NCBI GenBank assembly: GCA_903907185.1
Contig: CAIVND010000150.1
Coordinates: 1-6,186, forward strand
DNA: 6,186 nucleotides
Source: an uncultured Acidimicrobiaceae bacterium
Lineage (GTDB): Bacteria; Actinomycetota; Acidimicrobiia; Acidimicrobiales; Bog-793
Direction of reading: 5' to 3'
Position numbers and translations under genes: made by a program. The notes beneath the pieces are model-generated. The model ran no database searches and was not told the DNA's origin. It saw only the letters and a list, made by a program, of their open reading frames with translations. This document shows, in pieces, positions 1 to 6,186 of this stretch (positions are counted from its first letter, which is position 1; each line of letters opens with the position of its first letter).

Positions 1-2134
1 CCTCATCACCGGCACGGAGTTTGATACCGCGTACTCCAGCAGCACTTCTACCCATCGAGCGAACGTCAGATTCCTTAAACCGAATAGCCGTTCCATTTCG
101 AGTGACGATAAACACGTCATCGTCCGCATCGGTTGGTAATACTCGAACAAGTTCGTCACCCTCGCGGAGACTCAATGCGATGAGACCTTCACGTCGAGAT
201 TTGTCGTACTCACTAAACGGAGTCTTTTTCACGACGCCAGATTTCGTGGCAAACATCAAGAAGCGATCGGCATCAAAGGTCTTGGTCTCAACAATTGCCT
301 CGATCTTCTCATCGGGTGAGAGTGAGATCAGGTTGACAACTGGGGTCCCCCGTGCATTTCGCTCCTTAACTGGCACCTCGTAAGCACGTAGCCGGTAGAC
401 CTTCCCAAGATTTGAAAAGAGAAGAAGATGAGCAAGCGCCGAAGTGTGAACGATCTCCTCAACAAAGTCCTCCTCTTTGAGGGTTGCACCTCGAACTCCG
501 CGGCCACCACGGCCCTGTGCTCGAAATGCATCTGAGGAGACCGCCTTCACATAGCCCGCCCGGGTCAACGTCACCACAAGCTCATCGTCTTCGATGAGAT
601 CATCCGCGTTGATATCGCCGGGATCATGAACAATCTGCGTGCGCCGATCCGTGGCGAACTTGTCACGTACAGCCGTAATCTCGGTCGAGATCACCGATCG
701 GAGGCGAACTGGATCGTTCAAGATCGATAGAAGATCAGTGATGGTGATCAACAGCTGAGCCATCTCCTCTTCGAGCTCATGTCGACCAATTCTCGTGAGT
801 CGCCCAAGTGTCATATCGAGGATGTGGTTTGCCTGATCCTCACTAAATGAAAATGGCTCGGCCATCAGGTTGGCTCGTGCCTCTCCTCGATCTGCCGACC
901 CTCGAATTGTTGCAATCACCGCGTCGAGCATGTCGATCGCCCGCAGGAGACCCTCGACGATATGCGCCCTCGCCTGAGCCTTATCGAGCCGGAACTGAGA
1001 ACGACGGGTAACAACTTCAACTTGGTGTGCGATGTAGGCAACAAGCGCATCGGCAAGGTTGACGATCCGAGGAACATTGTCGACGAGCGCAAGCATGTTC
1101 ACGCCAAAACTTGTCTGCAGTGGTGTCTGCTTATAGAGATTATTGAGAACGACATTTGCATTCGCGTCGCGCTTCAGCGTGATCACGAGTCGCGGTTTAC
1201 CACCGGCTGAATCATCTTGAATCCCACTGATGCCAACAAGGTCACCGGCGTCAGAGAGCTCGCCGATTCGCTCAGCGATCGTATCGATCGCTGTCTGGTA
1301 CGGAATCTCGGAGACGACGATCTGAGAGATGCCACCCTTACCCTCGAGGATCTCCGCTACTGCTCGGATCTTTACCGACCCGCGGCCAGTGCGGTAAGCA
1401 TCAACAATGCCGGAACGGCCAAGAATAAGACCGCCCGTTGGGAAGTCTGGGCCTTTCACAAACTGCATCAGATCATCCGGGGTTGCGTCAGGATGTTCGA
1501 GAAGGTGCAGCGTGGCGTCGATGACCTCACCGAGGTTATGAGGAGGAATATTTGTTGCCATTCCAACGGCGATGCCCTGTGATCCATTGACCAAAAGGTT
1601 CGGGAACCTTGCGGGCAACACCGTTGGTTCCTCTTCGTTGCCGTCATAGTTCGGCGTGAAGTCAACAGTGTTTTCGTCGATCGATTCCAAGAGCGCAAGG
1701 GCCAACGGTGCGAGGCGCGACTCGGTATAACGCATTGCCGCAGGGCCAGCGTTCGGACCTGGAGCCCCGAAGTTCCCGTGACCATCGATCAGTGGATGGC
1801 GAAGACTGAAATCTTGCGCCATACGGGCCAATGCGTCATAGAGCGCTGAATCGCCATGGGGATGAAAGCGGCCCATAACGTCACCGACAACTTTGGCGCA
1901 CTTGACATGCGGGCGGTCAGGGCGAAGACCGGCATCCCACATTCCATAGAGGATGCGACGATGGACTGGCTTGAGTCCATCTCGAACATCTGGAAGCGCA
2001 CGAGAGACGATGACCGACATCGAGTACTCAAGAAACGAGCGTTCCATCTCCTCTTGAATCTCAACCGGCTCGATTCCTGCGCCAAACTCTGGCACGAGAT
2101 CAGTGGTGTCGTCGGTACTATTCGGCGGGGCCAT
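1..2134 (-). CDS. gyrA: DNA gyrase subunit A, 5' part (3' end beyond window)
   Basis: GyrA is the DNA breakage-reunion subunit of gyrase. An uninterrupted frame runs from ATG 2134 off the left edge: 711 complete codons of an expected 810-880, so roughly the last 100-150 residues are missing. Seen are the N-terminal EERSFLEYSMSVIVSRALPDVRDGLKP-type block (28-55), the quinolone-pocket motif HPHGDSALYD (91-100) with Ser96 and Asp100 at the E. coli Ser83 and Asp87 positions, and the catalytic tyrosine Tyr136 in AMRYTESRLA. Next come a coiled-coil region with ILDMTLGRLTR and the GyrA-box QGRGGRG (540-546), which begins the DNA-wrapping beta-pinwheel and separates GyrA from ParC. No intein is present beside Tyr136, a site where some mycobacteria carry one. 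It lies 80 nt downstream of gyrB and is probably co-transcribed with it. Confidence 0.97.
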   Translation of the reverse strand, partial: MAPPNSTDDTTDLVPEFGAGIEPVEIQEEMERSFLEYSMSVIVSRALPDVRDGLKPVHRRILYGMWDAGLRPDRPHVKCAKVVGDVMGRFHPHGDSALYDALARMAQDFSLRHPLIDGHGNFGAPGPNAGPAAMRYTESRLAPLALALLESIDENTVDFTPNYDGNEEEPTVLPARFPNLLVNGSQGIAVGMATNIPPHNLGEVIDATLHLLEHPDATPDDLMQFVKGPDFPTGGLILGRSGIVDAYRTGRGSVKIRAVAEILEGKGGISQIVVSEIPYQTAIDTIAERIGELSDAGDLVGISGIQDDSAGGKPRLVITLKRDANANVVLNNLYKQTPLQTSFGVNMLALVDNVPRIVNLADALVAYIAHQVEVVTRRSQFRLDKAQARAHIVEGLLRAIDMLDAVIATIRGSADRGEARANLMAEPFSFSEDQANHILDMTLGRLTRIGRHELEEEMAQLLITITDLLSILNDPVRLRSVISTEITAVRDKFATDRRTQIVHDPGDINADDLIEDDELVVTLTRAGYVKAVSSDAFRAQGRGGRGVRGATLKEEDFVEEIVHTSALAHLLLFSNLGKVYRLRAYEVPVKERNARGTPVVNLISLSPDEKIEAIVETKTFDADRFLMFATKSGVVKKTPFSEYDKSRREGLIALSLREGDELVRVLPTDADDDVFIVTRNGTAIRFKESDVRSMGRSAAGVRGIKLRAGDE

Positions 2135-2145
2135 TACTGGCTCAT

Positions 2146-2152
2146 CCTCCTT
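2146..2152 (-). promoter_or_regulatory. gyrA: gyrA ribosome-binding site
   Basis: AAGGAGG on the minus strand is a near-perfect Shine-Dalgarno sequence ending 11 nt before the ATG at 2134, slightly longer than the optimum. It supports 2134 as the gyrA start. An ATG lies directly against the site (2145) but opens only ATG-AGC-CAG-TAA, whose stop shares one base with the gyrA ATG. Confidence 0.8.
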
Positions 2153-2168
2153 GGGTCGTGTTTAACGG

Positions 2169-2180
2169 TGCAAGCTTGCA
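2169..2180. repeat. 12-nt perfect palindrome in the gyrB-gyrA gap
   Basis: TGCAAGCTTGCA is its own reverse complement and sits midway in the 80-nt space between gyrB and gyrA (2135-2214). It has no loop and no T-run, so it is not an intrinsic terminator. It might be a protein-binding site or mere chance. The rest of this gap holds only the gyrA ribosome-binding site. Confidence 0.5.
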
Positions 2181-2214
2181 GCAGCGCATCTTTGAGCTAC
2201 GAATTGGATGGCGC

Positions 2215-4134
2215 TTAGATATCAAGGAAACGAACATCTTTCGCATTCATCTGGATAAATCGACGCCGGACCTCAACGTCATCACCCATCAGGGTCGAAC
2301 AGGTTGAATCCGCAAGACTCGCCTGTTCCATGGTGATCTGTAGTAACGACCGCTTTGAGGCGTCCATCGTCGTATCTCGAAGTTCGGCGAAGTCCATTTC
2401 ACCTAGACCCTTCAAACGCTGAAACGCTTGCTTGTGGTTTGGGTGCTCCGACAGGAAGTTCGCGAGAGCATGGTCATCTTTGAGATAGATCTTCGAGCTA
2501 CCAACGAGCGTCGAATACAGAGGTGGTTGTGCAGCGTAGACAAAGCCGGCCTCAATCAAGGGGCGCATCTGGCGAAGAAAGAAGGTCAAAAGCAACGTTC
2601 GGATGTGCGAGCCATCAACATCCGCATCGGCGAGAATGATGATCTTGTTGTATCGAGCCTTAGTGACATCAAAGTCATCAGCTATTCCTGCACCGATTGC
2701 CATGACAAGCGCTTGGATCTCAAGATTTTTCAGCATCTTATCGACGCGCGCCTTCTCAACGTTGAGAATCTTTCCACGGATCGGCAAGATCGCCTGGAGT
2801 CGAGGGTTGCGAGCGTCCCGTGCTGAAGCGGCCGCAGAACTGCCCTCCACAATGAAGATCTCCGACTCTCGAGCGTCGCGTGAGGAACAGTCGACCAGCT
2901 TGCCAGGCAGACCCGCTCCATCGAGCGCAGACTTGCGCCGTGTAAGGTCCCGAGCATTACGAGCGGCCATCCGAGCGCGTTGCGCGAGAAGCGACTTTTG
3001 GACGATCTGATTTGCCTCTTTTGGATTCTCGTCCAACCACTCCGCGAGTTTCTCGTTTGTTGTGCGTTCAACCAGTGAACGCATGGAGACGTTGCCCAAC
3101 TTTGCCTTTGTCTGACCCTCAAACTGAGGCTCTTGAAGTCGGACAGAGATAATGCCAGTGAGACCCTCACGAATATCCTCACCAAGGAGATTGGGATCGG
3201 CTTCTTTTAGGGTGTTCTTCGCGCGTGCATAACGGTTGACCACATTGGTGAGCGCCTTGCGAAATCCCTCTTCATGCATCCCACCTTCATTTGTGGAGAT
3301 GCCATTCGCGAACGAATACAGACCTTCGTTGTAGGTCGTGTTCCACTGCAGAGCAATCTCGACTTCTTGTGTCTCCTCGATCTGCTCAAAGTACGCCACT
3401 CGCCGAAAGAGCGGTTCCTTCGCCTCATTGAGGTGCCGGACAAAATCTTCGATGCCTCCGGTATAGCGATAGGTCACCTGCTGCTCGTGACCCTTTCGCT
3501 CATCTTCAAATCGGATCTCAAGACCGCGTTGCAAGAACGCCATCATCTGCAGACGCTCGGTAATGGTCTGGGCACGGAACTCTGTCTCTTCGAAGATCGT
3601 GGGATCTGGCCAGAAGGTAATCGTGGTGCCAGTTCGGCCACGTGGCGCAGTTCCCGTCTCCTTCAATGGACCGGTCGGGGTCCCACCATTCTCAAATGAC
3701 ATCTCAAATCGTTTGCCATCACGATCGATACTCAGATCAAGCCTTCGTGACAGCGCATTAACAACGGAGATTCCTACTCCGTGAAGGCCACCAGAGACCT
3801 TGTACCCGGAGCCTCCGAACTTTCCCCCTGCGTGCAAAACAGTGAGGACAATCTCCGCGGTTGACTTTTTTCGATCCGTTGCGTGGGGGTCGGTTGGAAT
3901 TCCTCGACCATTGTCAACTACACGACATGCACCATCTGGGGTCAGGGTGACATCGATGCGGGTGCCATATCCCTGCATCGCCTCATCGATGCTGTTATCT
4001 ACGACCTCCCAAATGAGGTGATGAAGGCCACTGAGGGAGGTGGATCCGATAAACATTCCCGGTCGCATCCGAACCGGCTCAAGCCCTTCAAGAACGGTGA
4101 TGTCCTTCGCCTCATAGGACGCTTCAATGGTCAT
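2215..4134 (-). CDS. gyrB: DNA gyrase subunit B
   Basis: GyrB is the ATPase subunit of gyrase and pairs with the neighbouring gyrA product to introduce negative supercoils. The 639-residue protein is complete and lacks the long TOPRIM insertion of Gram-negative GyrB, as usual for Gram-positives. Seen in the GHKL ATPase domain are VVDNSIDEA (44-52), DNGRGIP (74-80) and SGGLHGVG (114-121). The transducer domain carries the QTK loop (341-343). The TOPRIM domain has catalytic Glu430, PIRGKILNVEKA (451-462) and the metal-binding DADVD (503-507). The C-terminal RFLKGLGEM-type stretch here reads QRLKGLGEMD (572-581), and the protein ends in AKDVRFLDI. The TOPRIM first motif is EGSSAAASA (430-438) instead of the usual EGDSAGGSA. 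The ATG at 4134 is chosen because an in-frame TGA lies upstream with no other standard start. ParE is the alternative, but adjacency to gyrA carrying a GyrA-box makes GyrB firm. Confidence 0.97.
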   Translation of the reverse strand: MTIEASYEAKDITVLEGLEPVRMRPGMFIGSTSLSGLHHLIWEVVDNSIDEAMQGYGTRIDVTLTPDGACRVVDNGRGIPTDPHATDRKKSTAEIVLTVLHAGGKFGGSGYKVSGGLHGVGISVVNALSRRLDLSIDRDGKRFEMSFENGGTPTGPLKETGTAPRGRTGTTITFWPDPTIFEETEFRAQTITERLQMMAFLQRGLEIRFEDERKGHEQQVTYRYTGGIEDFVRHLNEAKEPLFRRVAYFEQIEETQEVEIALQWNTTYNEGLYSFANGISTNEGGMHEEGFRKALTNVVNRYARAKNTLKEADPNLLGEDIREGLTGIISVRLQEPQFEGQTKAKLGNVSMRSLVERTTNEKLAEWLDENPKEANQIVQKSLLAQRARMAARNARDLTRRKSALDGAGLPGKLVDCSSRDARESEIFIVEGSSAAASARDARNPRLQAILPIRGKILNVEKARVDKMLKNLEIQALVMAIGAGIADDFDVTKARYNKIIILADADVDGSHIRTLLLTFFLRQMRPLIEAGFVYAAQPPLYSTLVGSSKIYLKDDHALANFLSEHPNHKQAFQRLKGLGEMDFAELRDTTMDASKRSLLQITMEQASLADSTCSTLMGDDVEVRRRFIQMNAKDVRFLDI

Positions 4135-4181
4135 CGTTTCGCGACTTTCAACACAGGTACTGCGCCTCCTGGCTTGGTCAT
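4131..4181 (-). CDS. Possible short leader peptide overlapping the gyrB start
   Basis: A minus-strand frame from ATG at 4181 encodes MTKPGGAVPVLKVAKR and stops with a TGA that overlaps the gyrB ATG in an ATGA. A start at the in-frame GTG (4154), 10 nt after AGGAGG, would give only seven residues (MLKVAKR). No known protein family is recognised. The frame could deliver ribosomes to gyrB by termination and reinitiation. With so few codons an open frame can arise by chance, so it is reported only as a candidate. It rests on the overlap geometry, the well-placed AGGAGG, and the lack of a proximal gyrB ribosome-binding site. Confidence 0.25.
   Translation of the reverse strand: MTKPGGAVPVLKVAKR
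4165..4170 (-). promoter_or_regulatory. Strong Shine-Dalgarno sequence far upstream of gyrB
   Basis: AGGAGG on the minus strand ends 30 nt before the gyrB ATG, too far to serve it directly. It is 10 nt before a GTG at 4154-4152 that opens a 7-codon frame ending exactly at the gyrB start. No other good Shine-Dalgarno match lies within 15 nt of the gyrB ATG. Confidence 0.5.
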
Positions 4182-4183
4182 AC

Positions 4184-4189
4184 TTTATA
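4184..4189 (-). promoter_or_regulatory. gyrB: Possible -10 element of a gyrB promoter
   Basis: TATAAA on the minus strand would put transcription starts near 4177, leaving an untranslated leader that still contains the AGGAGG. No good -35 hexamer lies 15-19 nt upstream (GAGTCT at a 17-nt spacing) and there is no TGn extension, so this is a weak candidate. Separate gyrB promoters that respond to supercoiling are known in other bacteria; nothing here shows such regulation directly. Confidence 0.25.
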
Positions 4190-4238
4190 GGCTCTCACCT
4201 GCAAAAAGACTCAGCTTTAACGGGAGAACTACAGGAGA

Positions 4239-4613
4239 TCAGTCTACGTCGGTTGCGGCTCTAACATACACCTTTAGACGAATTATTGAGGTGGTTCCAA
4301 GCTCACTTTTGAGGCGTTCAATGACCTTCGAATTCATCAGTTTCAGTTCGGTAGCCCAAGCGGGATGATCGACATAAACGATGAGCTCATTACCGTCGAT
4401 TTTCACCGGTGTCGCGTGGGCTTTCATTCGATCTCCGACGAGATTTGACCAAAGATTGATCACGCTAACAAATTCGTTTGGTGACTCATATCGCTTATTT
4501 TTCAACAACGCTTCAAACGAGTTTGCAAGTGGATGTAGCGAGGTTTCGTCGTTGCTCTGTCCGCTACGAGTACGACGCGATCGCCAACGTGAGGGAGGAA
4601 ATGATGAATTCAT
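4239..4613 (-). CDS. dciA: DUF721 / DciA-family protein (helicase loading factor)
   Basis: This 124-residue protein has the DUF721 core: W55 and LVG (58-60), H66, the ATPV motif (67-70), a hydrophobic strand GNELIVYVDHPAWATEL (74-90) with the conserved WA at 86-87, then a predicted helix to about residue 104 and a final strand. Residues 1-20 are basic and low in complexity (SRWRSRRTRSG), probably disordered and perhaps DNA-contacting. DciA is the ancestral bacterial factor that helps place the replicative helicase DnaB on DNA; the mycobacterial homologue Rv0004 occupies this same position between recF and gyrB. The ATG at 4613 overlaps the recF stop in an ATGA, indicating coupled translation, and an AAGGG sits within recF upstream. 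The family match rests on the motif pattern plus gene order. The helicase-loading role is known for the family, not shown here. Confidence 0.9.
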   Translation of the reverse strand: MNSSFPPSRWRSRRTRSGQSNDETSLHPLANSFEALLKNKRYESPNEFVSVINLWSNLVGDRMKAHATPVKIDGNELIVYVDHPAWATELKLMNSKVIERLKSELGTTSIIRLKVYVRAATDVD

Positions 4614-5689
4614 CCCACGAACATCCCTTCATGAAGTGACACGCTGAGATGCGCCTTGGCCTTAGCGGGTAAGACCCCAGCCGTGGTCAACAGCGTCTGC
4701 CCCGGTGGAAGTTCTTCGAAAAGTGCATCCGAGGTAGGTTCATCTAACTCCGAGAACACATCATCTAAGAGCAACACTGGTGTTGTACCGGTGTACTTGG
4801 TCACGACATCGTGAGCCGCAAGCCGTAGTGCAAGGGTGACAGCGCGTTGACGACCTTGGCTTAGTCGAGTCCGAGCGTCGAGGTCTGCAGCAAAAATAAG
4901 CAGATCATCTCGGTGAGGACCCACCGTGCTCACACCCCGACGCAGATCATCGGACCGGGATCTAGCGAGCGCAGTATTTAGTGATCCTTGATAGGAGGAG
5001 AGGTATTCAAAGCGAAGGTTAGATGGCGATCGGGTGAGTTGTTGAAATGCATCCGTGGCCCGCGGACCTAACTCTTCGATCAACTCTTTTCTGGCGAGAA
5101 CGAGTTGCTCACCAACCTCAGATAATTGATAATCCCATACATCAAGGGTGCTGCCGATCTCCGCGTTGAGACGCCCGTTTGACTGTTTCAATACGACATT
5201 TCGTTGTCGCAAAACCTTTTCCATCTTCTGTTGGATCAACAAAAGTTTTGGGTGAGCGGCTACCAAAATTTCGTCGAGGTACTGTCGCCGCTCACTTGGA
5301 CCCTCTTTGACAAGAACGAGATCATCAGGAGTAAAAACGGTGACGCGGAGCGTCTCTGATAGCTGTTGCGCGCGCATGATCCGTTGTCGGTTGCGTTGCA
5401 CGACATCGCGTCGAGTTGGATCAATCTCGATCTCAATCAGCTGCTTGTGGGCATTTTCTGTAACCTCTGCCCGAATAATCGCACTGGTAGCTGCGTTGCG
5501 AACGAGTGCCTCTCGGGGAGATCTTCGGAACGACTGCTGGGTTGCTACGTATCCAATGGCCTCCAAAAGCGAGGTCTTACCAGCACCATTTTCTCCGGTA
5601 ATTACCGTCAACCCTTGTAGATCAGGTTCAAATCGTAGATTGGAGAATCCTCGGAAATTCGTTACTTCAAGCCAAGCAATTGAGCTCAG
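4610..5689 (-). CDS. recF: DNA replication/repair protein RecF (non-canonical CTG start proposed)
   Basis: RecF is an SMC/ABC-type ATPase that acts with RecO and RecR to load RecA at single-strand gaps and stalled forks. With the CTG start the product is 359 residues, close to E. coli RecF (357). Seen in order are an N-terminal beta-strand and FRG element (about 7-14, the family's DFRN/FR region), Walker A GENGAGKT (32-39), TPDDLVLVKEGPSERRQYLD (about 120-139), TVGPHRDDL (255-263), the ABC signature SQGRQRAVTLALRLA (277-291) and Walker B LLLDDVFSELD (306-316). The only standard start codon in frame is TTG at 5611, just six residues before the P-loop, and using it would delete the conserved first strand. 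The frame stays open upstream to a TGA inside dnaN, and the encoded residues there (AWLEVTNFRGFSNLRFEP) are clearly RecF-like. CTG at 5689-5687 overlaps the dnaN stop and has GAGGG 4 nt upstream. The 3' end overlaps dciA by ATGA. Identity is certain; the start is inferred. Confidence 0.95.
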   Translation of the reverse strand: MSSIAWLEVTNFRGFSNLRFEPDLQGLTVITGENGAGKTSLLEAIGYVATQQSFRRSPREALVRNAATSAIIRAEVTENAHKQLIEIEIDPTRRDVVQRNRQRIMRAQQLSETLRVTVFTPDDLVLVKEGPSERRQYLDEILVAAHPKLLLIQQKMEKVLRQRNVVLKQSNGRLNAEIGSTLDVWDYQLSEVGEQLVLARKELIEELGPRATDAFQQLTRSPSNLRFEYLSSYQGSLNTALARSRSDDLRRGVSTVGPHRDDLLIFAADLDARTRLSQGRQRAVTLALRLAAHDVVTKYTGTTPVLLLDDVFSELDEPTSDALFEELPPGQTLLTTAGVLPAKAKAHLSVSLHEGMFVG

Positions 5690-6186
5690 GAGACCCTCAC
5701 GGGCATCAACAGGTACCGATATTCAGAGTTACCTTCACTACGAAGCGTCGCGGGTTTTGATGAATCAATAACCTCAATAACGACCGTGTCGGAACGGATT
5801 GCTTCAATTCCTTGAAGAAGATAGTTCGGATTAAAAGCAACGACTAACTCTTCACCGGTGAACTTACCCTCAACGAGCTCCGCGGCACTTCCGTTCTCTG
5901 GCGTAAGTACATTCAACTCTGCACCGGCGGCAGAAAAGGTAATTCGTACTGGAGTCGAAGCATCTTTTGAGTCACGCACCATCAGACGAACACGTTTTAC
6001 CGCAGCAGCTAGTTCATCACGTGAGATCTCCAACTGGTTTGGATAGCTCGGTGGAAGTAGACGTTGATAATCCGGGAACTGTCCTTTGAGAAGACGTGTT
6101 GTCAATTTTACATTTCCGATTTCGAACACCGCATCAAATTCGCTGTGGCGAAACAGAATTGTTTGATCATCATCTTCGACCGCGTC
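5686..6186 (-). CDS. dnaN: DNA polymerase III subunit beta (sliding clamp), 3' part only
   Basis: The reading frame is open from the right window edge to a TGA stop at 5688-5686, giving the last 166 residues of a protein that is usually about 365-380 long; the N-terminal half lies outside the window. The visible part is the end of domain II and nearly all of domain III. Seen directly are the domain III opening KGQFPDYQRLLP, matching the family pattern G-x-FPDY-x-x-(L/V)-(I/L)P, a middle stretch with FNPNYLLQGIEA, and the C-terminal YRYLLMPVRVS, matching the conserved (Y/M)xxMPxR(L/V) end that lines the peptide-binding cleft. The protein forms a ring dimer around DNA, tethers the replicative polymerase and recruits other clamp-binding proteins in the cytoplasm. 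Its stop overlaps the proposed recF start by 4 nt, so the two are probably co-transcribed and translationally coupled. No frameshift is seen. The identification is secure; the true start cannot be seen. Confidence 0.97.
   Translation of the reverse strand, partial: DAVEDDDQTILFRHSEFDAVFEIGNVKLTTRLLKGQFPDYQRLLPPSYPNQLEISRDELAAAVKRVRLMVRDSKDASTPVRITFSAAGAELNVLTPENGSAAELVEGKFTGEELVVAFNPNYLLQGIEAIRSDTVVIEVIDSSKPATLRSEGNSEYRYLLMPVRVS
5694..5698 (-). promoter_or_regulatory. Candidate recF ribosome-binding site
   Basis: GAGGG on the minus strand lies inside the last codons of dnaN, 4 nt before the proposed CTG start of recF at 5689. It is the best Shine-Dalgarno-like match in this stretch. Its spacing favours CTG over ATT at 5680 (13 nt away) or TTG at 5611 (about 80 nt away). 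The site is short and in coding sequence, so chance is possible. Confidence 0.45.

Larger units (their letters stand above)
4135..4238. other. dciA-gyrB intergenic leader region
   Basis: This 104-nt gap is the largest complete one in the window. Read on the minus strand it holds a possible -10 box (TATAAA at 4189-4184), an AGGAGG at 4170-4165 and a short reading frame running into the gyrB start. A CAGG/CCTG inverted repeat (4 bp) brackets the AGGAGG and could fold weakly over it. No convincing intrinsic terminator is seen: the T-run at about 4203-4207 follows only a 4-bp AAAG/CTTT match. The region may give gyrB-gyrA some expression independent of dnaN-recF-dciA. Confidence 0.5.

Noticed and set aside
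962..1582. Plus-strand open frames opposite gyrA (962-1210, 1217-1582) and similar ones opposite gyrB, recF and dnaN
   Set aside because: They lie entirely antisense to strongly conserved proteins, show no recognisable domains and have low-complexity compositions typical of shadow frames.
1700..1760. Possible intein in gyrA next to the catalytic tyrosine
   Set aside because: The sequence around Tyr136 runs straight through with no insertion; gyrB is also uninterrupted and of normal length.
1468..2085. Minus-strand frames at 1468-1785 and 1789-2085
   Set aside because: They are out of frame with the continuous gyrA reading frame, which encodes all GyrA motifs across the same bases.
2134..2145. 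Four-codon ATG-AGC-CAG-TAA frame just before gyrA
   Set aside because: Its ATG abuts the Shine-Dalgarno sequence, too close for initiation, so it is most likely accidental.
4200..4238. Possible intrinsic terminator after dciA
   Set aside because: The T-run follows only a 4-bp AAAG/CTTT match with no GC-rich stem, so it should not terminate transcription.
1..6186. Replication origin or DnaA-box cluster, given the oriC-type gene neighbourhood
   Set aside because: I found no TTATCCACA-like cluster or AT-rich unwinding region; an origin would be expected upstream of dnaN, beyond the right edge.

Overview
The window is a bacterial chromosome segment of roughly 50% G+C. Every supported gene lies on the minus strand. 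In transcription order (right to left in these coordinates) it reads dnaN (3' part only), recF, dciA (the DUF721 gene), gyrB, gyrA (5' part only). A DUF721/DciA gene between recF and gyrB, followed directly by gyrA, is the classic layout beside the replication origin in Actinomycetota (the dnaA-dnaN-recF-Rv0004-gyrB-gyrA order known from Mycobacterium). The protein details and moderate G+C would fit a lower-GC lineage of that phylum, possibly Acidimicrobiia. That finer placement is a guess.

Layout: positions 6186-5686 carry the last 166 codons of the beta clamp, cut by the window edge. recF (5689-4610) overlaps the dnaN stop by 4 nt and has no ATG, GTG or TTG start ahead of its conserved N-terminus; CTG in a CTGA overlap is the best candidate. 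dciA (4613-4239) overlaps recF by a standard ATGA. A 104-nt gap (4238-4135) follows, with a strong AGGAGG, a possible -10 box and a short leader reading frame that ends on the gyrB start codon. gyrB (4134-2215) is complete. An 80-nt gap with a 12-nt perfect palindrome and the gyrA ribosome-binding site precedes gyrA, which runs from 2134 off the left edge (711 full codons present).

The genes form a replication and topology module. DnaN is the processivity clamp, RecF works at gaps and stalled forks, DciA helps load the replicative helicase, and GyrB2GyrA2 supplies negative supercoiling and removes positive supercoils ahead of the fork.

This is core housekeeping DNA. I see no mobile element, CRISPR array, RNA gene, intein or new system. 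The points worth a second look are small: the recF start codon, the gyrB leader ORF, and a departure from consensus in the GyrB TOPRIM motif (EGSSAAASA instead of the usual EGDSAGGSA).
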